Counted from the stretch's first letter, positions 1 through 7,178 are shown. The stretch: 10,788 bases of DNA from JAEYFP01 sp964579795 (GCA_964579795.1 CAZOHM010000069.1:1-10788), one strand, 5' to 3'. The notes: generated from the sequence alone by a model not told the origin. A program made the numbers and translations.

Positions 1-385
1 AGTCATTGATTTGATGATCTAACGGTTCTTCTGAATCCATAATCTGGTCTGCAGTCATAACAATATACCGTTCCGGCTCCTGCAAAGCAATGTGCATCAA
101 TTTACGTGCTACATATTCCATCATTTCACGAGCACTCTTAAAGTCAGGAATATCCTTAAAAACAACCGCCAACGTCCATTCATACGCATCCTTCTTCAAC
201 TGATAGATGAGCTCATTTTTGTTCTGAAAATAATTATAAAGATTATTCGGAGCGAAGTGAAGTGCCGCTGCTACCTTCCTAACTGACAATGCATCCAGTC
301 CATTTGCTATGGCAATATCCCATGAAGTATCCAATATTCTGCGATAGGTTTCTTCTTTTCTGTTCTTTATCTCTTCTTTTGACAT
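1..385 (-). CDS. TetR/AcrR family transcriptional regulator (C-terminus cut off by window edge)
   Basis: Only the first 128 codons lie in the window. The ATG at 385-383 follows a good ribosome binding site (AAAGGAG, about 7 bases upstream). The N-terminus is a TetR-type DNA-binding domain: a helix rich in K/R/E (residues 5-25), then a helix-turn-helix at about residues 31-53 with the segments LSVRKVAAAL and PNNLYNYF, which match the family pattern of a recognition helix ending in an aromatic LYxYF motif. The remainder seen is the start of a helical ligand-binding domain and is not informative about the ligand. It has its own consensus promoter and a near-perfect palindrome over the transcription start, so autorepression is likely (inference). 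Its other targets probably lie to the left, outside the window. Family assignment is firm; function is unknown. Confidence 0.9.
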   Translation of the reverse strand, partial: MSKEEIKNRKEETYRRILDTSWDIAIANGLDALSVRKVAAALHFAPNNLYNYFQNKNELIYQLKKDAYEWTLAVVFKDIPDFKSAREMMEYVARKLMHIALQEPERYIVMTADQIMDSEEPLDHQIND

Positions 386-399
386 ATGATTCTCCTTTG

Positions 400-430
400 T
401 GTACAATGTACATCGCATGTACAGTGTGCA
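400..430. promoter_or_regulatory. Palindromic operator over the TetR transcription start
   Basis: Two 14-base arms (400-413 and 417-430) around a 3-base centre match at 12 of 14 positions; the left arm reads TGTACAATGTACAT. The palindrome touches the -10 box (430-435) and covers the predicted transcription start, which is where a TetR repressor would block its own promoter. The link to the adjacent TetR protein is inference. Confidence 0.7.
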
Positions 431-457
431 TTATAGCACGTATGAATTGATTGTCAA
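430..457 (-). promoter_or_regulatory. Consensus sigma-A promoter for the TetR gene
   Basis: On the minus strand a perfect TTGACA (457-452) and a perfect TATAAT (435-430) are separated by 16 bases. Transcription would start near 423, inside the palindrome, giving a leader of about 40 bases before the ATG at 385. The strong promoter combined with the overlapping operator suggests tight repression. Confidence 0.8.
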
Positions 458-560
458 TTGTAAATTCAAATAAAATAACCTTCAATATTGTTTATCACAG
501 AAAGCTCGCAAACTCTTTGCTTTCGGATTTTCTTCTGCCTTTACCTCTACAGGGATTACA

Positions 561-612
561 GAAAAATGAGGCAGATTTTCAAGGTAATTATTAACCTTGA
601 AAATCTGCCTCA
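561..612 (-). terminator. Rho-independent terminator after the repeat lipoprotein gene
   Basis: A perfect 19-bp inverted repeat (567-585 with 594-612, 8-base loop) is followed on the minus strand by TTTTTC. It lies about 45 bases after the lipoprotein stop and separates that gene from the TetR gene. The T-run is on the minus-strand 3' side; on the plus strand the hairpin is not followed by a T-run, so it acts leftward only. Confidence 0.85.
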
Positions 613-656
613 AACTTATTGCAAACTACTTTTACGTTATTCTAGAAATCTAGCTA

Positions 657-1382
657 TTACTCTGCAGCTGTCATTCCGTCAACAATTGCTGAAAGACCAT
701 CTAAAATATCCATCATTGCGCTGTTTAACTGCTCTGCATCTGCTTCTGTCAGTGTATCCTGTGTGATTTCACCCATCTGGTTAATCACATCTGCTGCCTG
801 GTTCATTGTTGCTTCGATGTCTGCATCTGCTGCAATCTCATCTGAGCTATACAGCTCTGCTACAGAATCATAAGCTTCTGTCAATGATGCAAAGTTATCC
901 TGTAATGCAGCAAAGCTCTCGTCAGATACCATTTCATCTGAACCTGCGTCTGCTTCTGTCATTCCGTCTACAAGTGCTGACAGACCATCTAAAATATCCA
1001 TCATTGCGCTGTTTAACTGCTCTGCATCTGCTTCTGTCAGTGTATCCTGTGTGATTTCACCCATCTGGTTAATCACATCTGCTGCCTGGTTCATTGTTGC
1101 TTCGATGTCTGCATCTGCTGCAATCTCATCTGAGCTATACAGCTCTGCTACAGAATCATAAGCTTCTGTCAGTGATGCAAAGTTATCCTGTAATGCTGCA
1201 AAGCTCTCATCAGATACCATCTCATCTGAACCTGCGTCTGCTGTCTCTTCATCTGCTTCTGTCTCTTCAGCTGCTGCTTCCTCTACAGGTGCTTCTGCCT
1301 CTGCTGCCTTGGATCCACATGCTGTTAATACCATTGCACTCATTGCTACTGTCAATACAACTGCTAAAATCTTCTTTTTCAT
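657..1382 (-). CDS. Acidic surface lipoprotein with two near-identical 96-residue repeats
   Basis: A 241-residue protein with a lipoprotein signal peptide: MKKK, a hydrophobic stretch, then the lipobox LTAC with the modified Cys at residue 22. Residues 24-50 are a linker rich in Ala and Glu. The rest is two tandem copies of a 96-residue unit (roughly 49-144 and 145-240), each starting GSDEMVSDESF and continuing with predicted helices rich in Asp, Glu and Ala (LTEAYDSVAELY, IEATMNQAADVINQMG). The copies differ at only a few residues near their ends. The ATG at 1382 follows an AGGAGG box at 1393-1398. It should be anchored to the outer face of the cytoplasmic membrane. No enzymatic motif or known domain is recognised; a binding or structural role is only a guess. 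It lies directly downstream of a LuxR-type regulator gene in the same orientation, which may control it. Confidence 0.9.
   Translation of the reverse strand: MKKKILAVVLTVAMSAMVLTACGSKAAEAEAPVEEAAAEETEADEETADAGSDEMVSDESFAALQDNFASLTEAYDSVAELYSSDEIAADADIEATMNQAADVINQMGEITQDTLTEADAEQLNSAMMDILDGLSALVDGMTEADAGSDEMVSDESFAALQDNFASLTEAYDSVAELYSSDEIAADADIEATMNQAADVINQMGEITQDTLTEADAEQLNSAMMDILDGLSAIVDGMTAAE
661..1236 (-). repeat. 288-bp tandem duplication inside the lipoprotein gene
   Basis: Bases 661-948 and 949-1236 align without gaps. By hand count about 9 of 288 positions differ, and a central stretch of about 200 bases is identical. The period of 288 is a multiple of three, so the frame is kept and the protein has two 96-residue units. 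The low number of synonymous changes points to a recent duplication or ongoing gene conversion. Confidence 0.95.
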
Positions 1383-1525
1383 AATCTCATTTCCTCCTGT
1401 GTTTGCTCACAATTATTTTGTAAGCTCCTAATTTTTTTTTAACATTTGCTATGTTATCACAGGATTCAAAATATGTAACCTACCAAAAAGTATAGTTTTC
1501 ATCTGAAGCGAAAATCATGCCACAT

Positions 1526-3910
1526 CTAATGTACGAGTCCAAGCTTCCTTGCAGCAGTAACCGCCTCAGATTTGCTCTTCACGCCAAGTTTTCGATAAAT
1601 ATTGGAATTATGAAATTTAACAGTATTCGTCGACACGGACAAAAGCTCCGTGATTTTCGGTATAGGCATTCCATCGCAGTGCATCTGCAGAATCTGCTGT
1701 TCTGTCCTTGTCAGTGGTTCTGTAAGCTCCGACTGGTGACTCATATAGAGGGGATAGCTCTGCGCCATTATAGATGTCATTTCCATGACTGCAAGATCGT
1801 ACTCGTCATGCTTTCCCGTACGATATGCCTTGAGTAATGGCAGTACCGCAATTCCTTCCCGTGCAATCACCCAAACAAAGTGATATTCCTTTGCCTTATC
1901 ATAAGCCTCTGCAAATTCAGTACTCCATTCCTGATTCTTTTTTTGAAAGTTTAAGATAGCGCGTAACAGCTGGATTTCTATTAAAATATAGGTTCTCTGC
2001 ATTTTCTGTGCATAAAAAGAAATCTGATCCAATAATCCCATTGCCTTGCTGTATCTATGCATCTGGATATAAATACGCGCTTTTGTCAGATAACGTAATC
2101 TTTCCATTCCGGAAAAATCAAGATTTTCATCCGGTGCTTTCTGATACCAGCCGTTCACTTCCTCCTGTTTGTTACAGTACATATCGCACCGACACTGCAG
2201 TGCATCTATATTATACAATAGCTGCGGTGCTTCCGTGGAAGCCTTTCTGTAAAAACTCTGCAACAGCTCTACTGCATTCTCCATATGATTATGCAGAATA
2301 TGCAGATTCACAAGAATACCGACTGCGACAAAGCATTGCTCTACCTTACCACCTGTTTCTGCCTGCATCCTTCCCCTCTGAACAAGTGCCGCAATCTCAG
2401 AAGCATCTCCACCCTTTTCAAAAATGCTTTCAGCTAGTGCAAGGTTAACAAGACCTTTCCCATACTTTCCAAGAATAAATTCTACCGGCTTTCCAATTGA
2501 CCTTGCAAGCTCCCTATCCCTTTTACTCCATTCACAGAAATCCTTGCCTCCGTTCATCATAGAGGGAAGATTGCTCGTCACAGAGAGTTCCGGCAGTATT
2601 GCCGTACGTGCCCCCAGTAGGACATTGGCATGCTTTAACAGACTGACCATCTGAATTGTTCCTCTATGTGGCAGAGCAATATCCAGATATAGAAGCTTGC
2701 TGTCAGCCTCCTTTTTCTCGCTTCCCTTCAGTTTCTTCGCTGCTTCTTCAAGCTGCCTGTACCAGTATTCACTTTCTTCCTCGTTCATGAGAAGAGACTG
2801 CAGCATACTCATTCCTGTCATCAAAACAATACTTCTTGCAATCTTCTCTTTCGGAAGTGCCAGATAATACTTACGAAGCTCATAATAATGTCCACTTGCC
2901 GGGTTCTGTCTTGCATTTGAAATTAACAGTGCTGAAATATGCTCATTACTGTGACCCGCCTCGTACATCCTCAGTGCATTCAGATAATCATTCTTCATTT
3001 CATAATAATGTCCTGCATAATTGTACAAGTCATTGATCTGTGTTGTCGTATATTTCTTTCTCAGACGTAATCTGAGAGAACACTTCATAGCACGCCGTAG
3101 CTCCCATGTATTGTTGTCCTTTTTGATTAGAAAATTACCGATCTCTTCTGCTTCCAGAAGCATCCTGCCAACATCATTTCTTCTCGTAAGCATCTGCATG
3201 AGCTCCATGTCAAAGCTCTCAACGATAGAGAGTTTCATCAAAAACTCTTGAAGCTCTTGATTCCATTGATCATATACATAGTGCTCCAGATACACCCAGT
3301 AATTCTTCCGGGTAAGCTCAAGGATTTCTTCGTCTGTCAAATCTTGTACTGTACCATTTGCGCTCTGCCTCTGAAATTCCAGTGCTGCAATTCTGATCCA
3401 CATTGGATATCCTCTTGACTGCAGTACGATCTGATCAAATAAGCTCTGTGGTATACTTATGTTCCATTTACTGATATACTCAGCAATTTCTTTGTTACTA
3501 AAAAAGAACTCCTGCTCCCCGATTGTGTAGAATACATATCTGATATCAAGTGGCATCAGCCATTCCGGCACTCTGCATCTTGCAACTAAAATCAACTGTA
3601 TATCCGGGTTCTCGATTAGTTCCTGTATTACCGGATATAGTTCCTCCCGAAAGCACGCATCGCCTACCAGCTGAAGATCGTCCAGTACAAGTACTGGAGC
3701 CTCTATTTTACGAAGCCTTCCCACATCATCTGTTCTCACATCTGCTATGGATATATACTGATACTGTTTATTTGCGAAATACGACCGGACAAAGGATGTC
3801 TTTCCACATCCGGAGACACCATAAATGTATATTGTCTGATTTTGGGCTGCTGCTTTTATCTTTTTTACCGCTGATTGCGGACATAAATATGGTGAAGCTT
3901 CATCTTTCAT
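1526..3910 (-). CDS. MalT-like ATP-dependent LuxR-family transcriptional regulator
   Basis: A 794-residue protein with the architecture of the large LuxR (LAL/MalT-type) regulators. Near the N-terminus is a P-loop NTPase: Walker A GVSGCGKT at residues 31-38 and a Walker B-like VLVLDDLQL at 73-81. The middle (about 300-720) is helical with TPR-like character, the part that in MalT relatives receives signals. The last 62 residues (733-794) are a LuxR helix-turn-helix: LTRTEQQILQ, ITELLSVSTNTVKFH and the closing IYRKLGVKSKSEA. The family switches from an inactive to an oligomeric DNA-binding form on binding inducer and ATP. The ATG at 3910 is preceded by GAAGGAAG. The start is 27 bases after the stop of the racemase-like gene, so the two may share a transcript; the repeat lipoprotein gene follows in the same direction and is a plausible target. 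The inducer is unknown. Confidence 0.92.
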   Translation of the reverse strand: MKDEASPYLCPQSAVKKIKAAAQNQTIYIYGVSGCGKTSFVRSYFANKQYQYISIADVRTDDVGRLRKIEAPVLVLDDLQLVGDACFREELYPVIQELIENPDIQLILVARCRVPEWLMPLDIRYVFYTIGEQEFFFSNKEIAEYISKWNISIPQSLFDQIVLQSRGYPMWIRIAALEFQRQSANGTVQDLTDEEILELTRKNYWVYLEHYVYDQWNQELQEFLMKLSIVESFDMELMQMLTRRNDVGRMLLEAEEIGNFLIKKDNNTWELRRAMKCSLRLRLRKKYTTTQINDLYNYAGHYYEMKNDYLNALRMYEAGHSNEHISALLISNARQNPASGHYYELRKYYLALPKEKIARSIVLMTGMSMLQSLLMNEEESEYWYRQLEEAAKKLKGSEKKEADSKLLYLDIALPHRGTIQMVSLLKHANVLLGARTAILPELSVTSNLPSMMNGGKDFCEWSKRDRELARSIGKPVEFILGKYGKGLVNLALAESIFEKGGDASEIAALVQRGRMQAETGGKVEQCFVAVGILVNLHILHNHMENAVELLQSFYRKASTEAPQLLYNIDALQCRCDMYCNKQEEVNGWYQKAPDENLDFSGMERLRYLTKARIYIQMHRYSKAMGLLDQISFYAQKMQRTYILIEIQLLRAILNFQKKNQEWSTEFAEAYDKAKEYHFVWVIAREGIAVLPLLKAYRTGKHDEYDLAVMEMTSIMAQSYPLYMSHQSELTEPLTRTEQQILQMHCDGMPIPKITELLSVSTNTVKFHNSNIYRKLGVKSKSEAVTAARKLGLVH

Positions 3911-3937
3911 ATTGCATCTTCCTTCTTCTTACAATAT

Positions 3938-4627
3938 CTACATTGATAGCTCTATTAATTTTCGAATATGAATATCTACACTATCAAGGCACGGAAGAAT
4001 ACAGTTTTTATCATTCAATAGTAACGGTAATTCCGTGCAGCCAAGAATAACTGCTTCAATTTGATCCTCTTCCTTCATTCTTTTCATTATGCAGTTAAAC
4101 TCATTTAACGTAGTTTCTTTAATAATACCAATTTCAAGTTCCTCATAGATTCGTTTTGCTATTAGTTCCCTTTCTGATTTGTGAGGAATAACAACATCTA
4201 TTCCCACTCCAACTAAATCTTTTTTCATATAATCCTGTTCCATAGCGAATATAGTACCTAATAATCCCACTTTCTTATATCCTTTTTTTAAAGCTTCTTC
4301 ACATACTGCTTTAGGTATACTTACCATGGAAATTCCTGTATCATTTTCAATATCATCAATCACGATATGCATTGTCACAGCTGTCAATGATATTATTTCT
4401 GCCCCACCTATTTGCAGCATCTTTACTTTTTCAGAAATGTATGACGCTAAATCACTATAGTTTCCCTCTGTAACATACTTCCAGGCTCTGCGAAAATTCA
4501 AGCTTTCAATTGCCAAATCAGGCATACTTGTTTCGTTTGTCATTTGATCGATTCGAGAATTTAATTCCCTGTAATACATAAGTGTAGATTCCGGTCCGGT
4601 TCCACCTACTAAACCTATTTTTTTCAT
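3938..4627 (-). CDS. Aspartate/glutamate racemase-family protein with an altered first catalytic site
   Basis: A 229-residue protein of the PLP-independent Asp/Glu racemase superfamily, the usual length for the YgeA-like group. It starts MKKIGLVGGTGPEST, the typical phosphate/carboxylate loop, and carries GCTELPLL with the second catalytic Cys at residue 197. The first catalytic region reads SLTAVTMH (residues 80-87), where relatives have a Cys or Thr followed by Asn-Thr. By position, Ala83 stands where E. coli YgeA has its Thr83 (family knowledge, aligned by eye). Racemisation needs two acid/base residues, so this may be a one-base enzyme such as a decarboxylase or isomerase, or a subfamily using Thr82 or Thr85. 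The ATG at 4627 follows GGAGGG. The gene sits between the NimA-like gene and the LuxR gene; a role in making or clearing a small-molecule signal is speculative. Confidence 0.85.
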   Translation of the reverse strand: MKKIGLVGGTGPESTLMYYRELNSRIDQMTNETSMPDLAIESLNFRRAWKYVTEGNYSDLASYISEKVKMLQIGGAEIISLTAVTMHIVIDDIENDTGISMVSIPKAVCEEALKKGYKKVGLLGTIFAMEQDYMKKDLVGVGIDVVIPHKSERELIAKRIYEELEIGIIKETTLNEFNCIMKRMKEEDQIEAVILGCTELPLLLNDKNCILPCLDSVDIHIRKLIELSM

Positions 4628-4704
4628 TTCTATTCACCCTCCAAATTCAAGTATCTGATTTCATGATTCACATCACTCATAATGAAATAATCTGTTATCA
4701 TGGG

Positions 4705-5178
4705 TTATCTTACATGCTCTTTACAAGAGATATTCATTACCTCCAATTTGAATATAGCCACGGTATCTATCATTTGCGGCGCAAAACTCCAATCCCTTTT
4801 TCCGGTATTCATTGCCATTATCTCAGTTAAAGCTTTTTGCTTTAAATCAATATCTTCGATAACACTCATCCTTCCATCTCCTATAATACTTTGATATCCA
4901 GCCGAAAATTCACATGCGATATCGGCCTTCCATAATTCATAGGATGTATCCATCTCAAATCCAACAATTGGTTTTGAATAAGCCAAATCAACTTTTCGCC
5001 CCTCCTTAGCACTATGAAAATAGAAAACTCTTTTTCCATCTTCATTCACATATCCAAAATTTAATGGAACAATATATACTTTACCACTATCATTAAAGCC
5101 TACTCTGCATATTTTACATTTACAAATGATCTCATCTATCTTTTTTTCGTCAAGAATCTCTCTATCGGCTCTTCTCAT
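4705..5178 (-). CDS. NimA-like pyridoxamine 5'-phosphate oxidase-family flavin-binding protein
   Basis: A 157-residue protein resembling the nitroimidazole-resistance (Nim) branch of the split beta-barrel flavin-binding family. Marks are the start MRRADREI, the substrate-side strand YIVPLNFGY (35-43), the FHSA motif with His55 that corresponds to the conserved His of NimA, and YQSIIGDGR (95-103). Nim proteins bind flavin and are linked to reductive detoxification of nitro compounds; many relatives in gut Clostridia have unknown substrates. I chose the ATG at 5178 because it matches the family start and follows AAAGGAG (5191-5197, spacing 12); an in-frame ATG at 5226 would add 16 residues but has no ribosome binding site. 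It lies 77 bases before the racemase-like gene. Confidence 0.85.
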   Translation of the reverse strand: MRRADREILDEKKIDEIICKCKICRVGFNDSGKVYIVPLNFGYVNEDGKRVFYFHSAKEGRKVDLAYSKPIVGFEMDTSYELWKADIACEFSAGYQSIIGDGRMSVIEDIDLKQKALTEIMAMNTGKRDWSFAPQMIDTVAIFKLEVMNISCKEHVR

Positions 5179-5296
5179 TATCGTTATATTCTCCTTTGTT
5201 AAATACAAAATCTTCTTATCAATCAATTGTACTATAATGCTTATTCATTGTTTCTCTAACTGTTTCTTAAGCATCCAAATAAAAGGGCGCACTTCT

Positions 5297-5446
5297 CTAT
5301 TTACATATAAGAATGCATTCTTCTGTAATTCTGTTTAATTCATCCTCAGTAACTGGTACGATTCCTTCCCATGATAATGCTTCATTAATATCAAAAGATT
5401 TCTTATCATTCTTCACAAAAAAAGGGATACCAATTCCACCATTCAT
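5297..5446 (-). pseudogene. Short ORF of unknown origin, possibly a decayed or frameshifted small gene
   Basis: In the 341 bases between the FAH-family gene and the NimA-like gene, a 49-codon reading frame runs from an ATG at 5446 to a TAG at 5297. Its residues look protein-like (for example KKSFDINEALSWEGIVP and VTEDELNRI). An alternative start at 5456 (MKKDEWWNWYPFF) joins the same frame if one base is removed from the T7 run (A7 at 5417-5423 on the plus strand). Neither start has a convincing ribosome binding site. It may be a remnant with a homopolymer frameshift, or chance. I do not recognise the family. The rest of this intergenic stretch shows no clear terminator or promoter. Confidence 0.3.
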
Positions 5447-5519
5447 CTTTTTTCATCTATATACGTTTAATCAACAAATTGTAAAACAAAATAATGAGCT
5501 GCTGATAGGAATTCCACTT

Positions 5520-6197
5520 TTATACTAATGTATTTTCTAAAACACCAATTCCTTCAATTTCTACTGTAACCACATCACCAGCTTTAAGCCACACCTGATC
5601 CTCTTTATCTTTTCCAAGAACAACACCTGAAGGAGTTCCTGTAAAAATCAGATCTCCTTTATTTAGTGTCATGTAATCTGATAAGTAACTTACGATTTCT
5701 GCACAGGAATATATCATTTTTGAAGTATTTGATTTCTGCACGTATTTTCCATTCACTCTGCATGAAATACTTAAATTATCTGCTTTCACGTCTTTTTTTG
5801 ATACAAAATATGGTCCAACAGGAGCGAAGTCATCACATGCTTTTCCCATTGTCCACTGACTTGATACAAACTGCATGTCTCTTGCACTAAAATCATCTCC
5901 CACAGTATATCCGGCAATATAATCTTCTGCTTCCTCTTTCGAGACGTTTTTACATTCTTTTCCAATAATAACAAGTTCTGCTTCATAGTCAAACTGTTTT
6001 GCTTTCTTTGGAAGATGCAGCTCTTCTTTGTGACCAATTAATGCATTATTGAATTTTGAAAACACAGGTGGAAATCCCGGCTTCGAATCATTCTGAAGTC
6101 CAGTTTCATTAATATGTTCACGGTAATTGAGCCCAATACAGATTATCTTCTGTGGATTAAGTATCACAGGTGCAAAATGAATGGTTGATTGCTCCAT
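5520..6197 (-). CDS. Fumarylacetoacetate hydrolase (FAH)-family protein
   Basis: A 225-residue protein of the FAH family, the single catalytic domain form comparable in length to YcgM/FAHD1-type proteins. Visible marks in order: KIICIGLNYREH near the start, the metal-binding DYEAELV (Glu-x-Glu) at about 70-76, VGDDFSARD at 99-107 with the third acidic ligand, KACDDFAPVGP at about 119-129 with the conserved Lys, and TGTPSGV at about 187-193. The family acts on 2-keto or acylpyruvate-type acids by C-C bond hydrolysis, decarboxylation or isomerisation with Mg2+/Mn2+; the substrate cannot be told from sequence. I chose the ATG at 6197; a GTG at 6203 adds two residues, and neither has a strong ribosome binding site. 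The gene starts 42 bases after the MBL-fold gene and is likely translated from the same transcript. Confidence 0.88.
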   Translation of the reverse strand: MEQSTIHFAPVILNPQKIICIGLNYREHINETGLQNDSKPGFPPVFSKFNNALIGHKEELHLPKKAKQFDYEAELVIIGKECKNVSKEEAEDYIAGYTVGDDFSARDMQFVSSQWTMGKACDDFAPVGPYFVSKKDVKADNLSISCRVNGKYVQKSNTSKMIYSCAEIVSYLSDYMTLNKGDLIFTGTPSGVVLGKDKEDQVWLKAGDVVTVEIEGIGVLENTLV

Positions 6198-6239
6198 AAA
6201 CACTTTCTCATTTTCGTCTTAAACTTTTAACGTCTTCTT

Positions 6240-7046
6240 TTAAGCCAAATGACTCATTACTGTTCTTGCAAACAAGGGATTCAAACTAAGCTCTGGTTTT
6301 TGCAGCAATTCACACACCTTCTTAATTAAATCCTGTACATTTATCTTTTCATTGTTTACTTTTTTTACAGCCGTATCTATTTCTTTGATTACCTGCATGG
6401 CATTACTTGTCTTATCAAACATCATCTTGTAATCATACGAAATATCCCATGCTGGATAAAACCACTTACATATGCTTTCTTCTCGAATTCTACATAAGCT
6501 GCTCATGCTTGCATCACAATCCACATAAATCGGAATATCTCCTTTTACCGGTATACTGTCTCCTATAAACATCACATCTTCTATCTGATATGACACATCA
6601 TCAATGGAATGCCCCGCTGTTCCTATAACTTTAATTGAAAATGTTTCATCTAATTTTATTGTATTTCCATTCCTTATGCAATTATCTACTTTTACTGATT
6701 TCCCCGCTAAGGTATAGAAGTTCGGAATAGGTCGTTCCTTGAATTGCAAATCTATGTTTTCAATCCAAGGCGCCTCTCCTTTGCTTGCATATATTGCGCA
6801 TCCGGTCTGTTCCTTGAACCAAGCTGCAGTACCGATATGGTCCGGATGAGCATGAGTCAGAAAAATTGCCTTTAAGTCTGACACATCTCGTCCTATTTTA
6901 TGTATCTGATCAATAATCATCTGATGGCACCCTGCAACGCCAGAATCAATAAGATAGCAATGTTTTCCAACAACTAAGTACACATATACATATCTTTTAA
7001 TCTGTTCTGTCACCTGAAAATCCACCTTAATCTGATATACTTTCAA
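6240..7046 (-). CDS. Metallo-beta-lactamase-fold hydrolase with TTG start
   Basis: A 268-residue MBL-fold protein. The main metal-binding motif is THAHPDHIG (residues 64-72, giving His65, His67, Asp69 and His70), followed by TAGHS with His146 and IGDS with Asp163. The usual last ligand, a His in a PGH-type motif near residue 200, is replaced: the segment reads YPAWDISYD. The N-terminal VVGKHCYLIDSGVAG strand-loop is typical. Translation starts at a TTG (7046-7044), supported by a strong GGAGG at 7055-7059 with spacing 8, and no ATG fits as well. Members hydrolyse esters, thioesters, lactones or phosphodiesters; this one's substrate is unknown. It leads a run that continues with the FAH-family gene, so the two may act on the same compound. 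Confidence 0.88.
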   Translation of the reverse strand: MKVYQIKVDFQVTEQIKRYVYVYLVVGKHCYLIDSGVAGCHQMIIDQIHKIGRDVSDLKAIFLTHAHPDHIGTAAWFKEQTGCAIYASKGEAPWIENIDLQFKERPIPNFYTLAGKSVKVDNCIRNGNTIKLDETFSIKVIGTAGHSIDDVSYQIEDVMFIGDSIPVKGDIPIYVDCDASMSSLCRIREESICKWFYPAWDISYDYKMMFDKTSNAMQVIKEIDTAVKKVNNEKINVQDLIKKVCELLQKPELSLNPLFARTVMSHLA

Positions 7047-7089
7047 AACTTACGCCTCCATCGTTCACAATGATCGCTCTTGTGTCCAT
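7027..7089 (-). CDS. Possible 20-codon upstream ORF overlapping the MBL gene start
   Basis: An ATG at 7089, preceded by an AGAGAG ribosome binding site-like sequence, opens a 20-residue frame starting MDTRAIIVNDGGVSF and ending at a TAA at 7027. It overlaps the TTG start of the MBL gene in another frame. It could couple translation into the TTG start, or be the stump of a deleted gene: the start vaguely resembles zinc-alcohol dehydrogenase N-termini. Support is weak. Confidence 0.25.
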   Translation of the reverse strand: MDTRAIIVNDGGVSFESISD

Positions 7090-7104
7090 ATTATTCTCTC
7101 TTTT

Positions 7105-7124
7105 ATGCAAGTGTTCACTTGCAT
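7105..7124. promoter_or_regulatory. Perfect palindrome, likely TetR-type operator upstream of the MBL-FAH genes
   Basis: ATGCAAGTG, TT, CACTTGCAT: two 9-base arms with perfect complementarity and a 2-base centre, about 60 bases upstream of the MBL start. Size and AAGTG..CACTT symmetry suit a TetR-family dimer site. A weak minus-strand promoter (GTGAAC at 7118-7113, AATAAT at 7095-7090, spacing 17) would place the palindrome over its -35. Regulator identity is inference; a decayed regulator-like remnant lies just upstream. Confidence 0.6.
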
Positions 7125-7129
7125 TTTTT

Positions 7130-7163
7130 AAAATATAAGAGAAATCCAATAAAGAATTTCTCT
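7130..7163 (-). terminator. Weak hairpin, possible terminator of the remnant regulator
   Basis: Inverted repeat of 8-base arms (7138-7145 and 7156-7163, loop 10) followed on the minus strand by TATATTTT. The stem is A/T-rich and short, so termination would be inefficient. It lies just after the end of the remnant frame and before the palindrome. Confidence 0.3.
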
Positions 7164-7178
7164 ATACTTTCTTGCTGT

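Noticed and set aside
567..612. Long perfect inverted repeat as an insertion element end or MITE
   Set aside because: It is a single hairpin with a minus-strand T-run directly after a gene stop, as expected for a terminator; no target duplication seen.
806..1384. Two long, similar plus-strand reading frames over the lipoprotein gene
   Set aside because: They are antisense shadows of the 288-bp repeat; the minus frame has a lipobox, AGGAGG site and terminator.
1383..1525. Promoter for the lipoprotein gene
   Set aside because: A TGTGATAAC element resembles an extended -10, but no acceptable -35 lies at the right distance, so I did not annotate it.
3550..4050. 166-codon plus-strand reading frame
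   Set aside because: It lies antisense to the LuxR P-loop region and racemase end, both of which have clear motifs; no ribosome binding site or recognisable domain.
3938..4627. Glutamate racemase MurI
   Set aside because: Length and motifs fit the YgeA-like branch, and the first catalytic Cys of MurI is missing.
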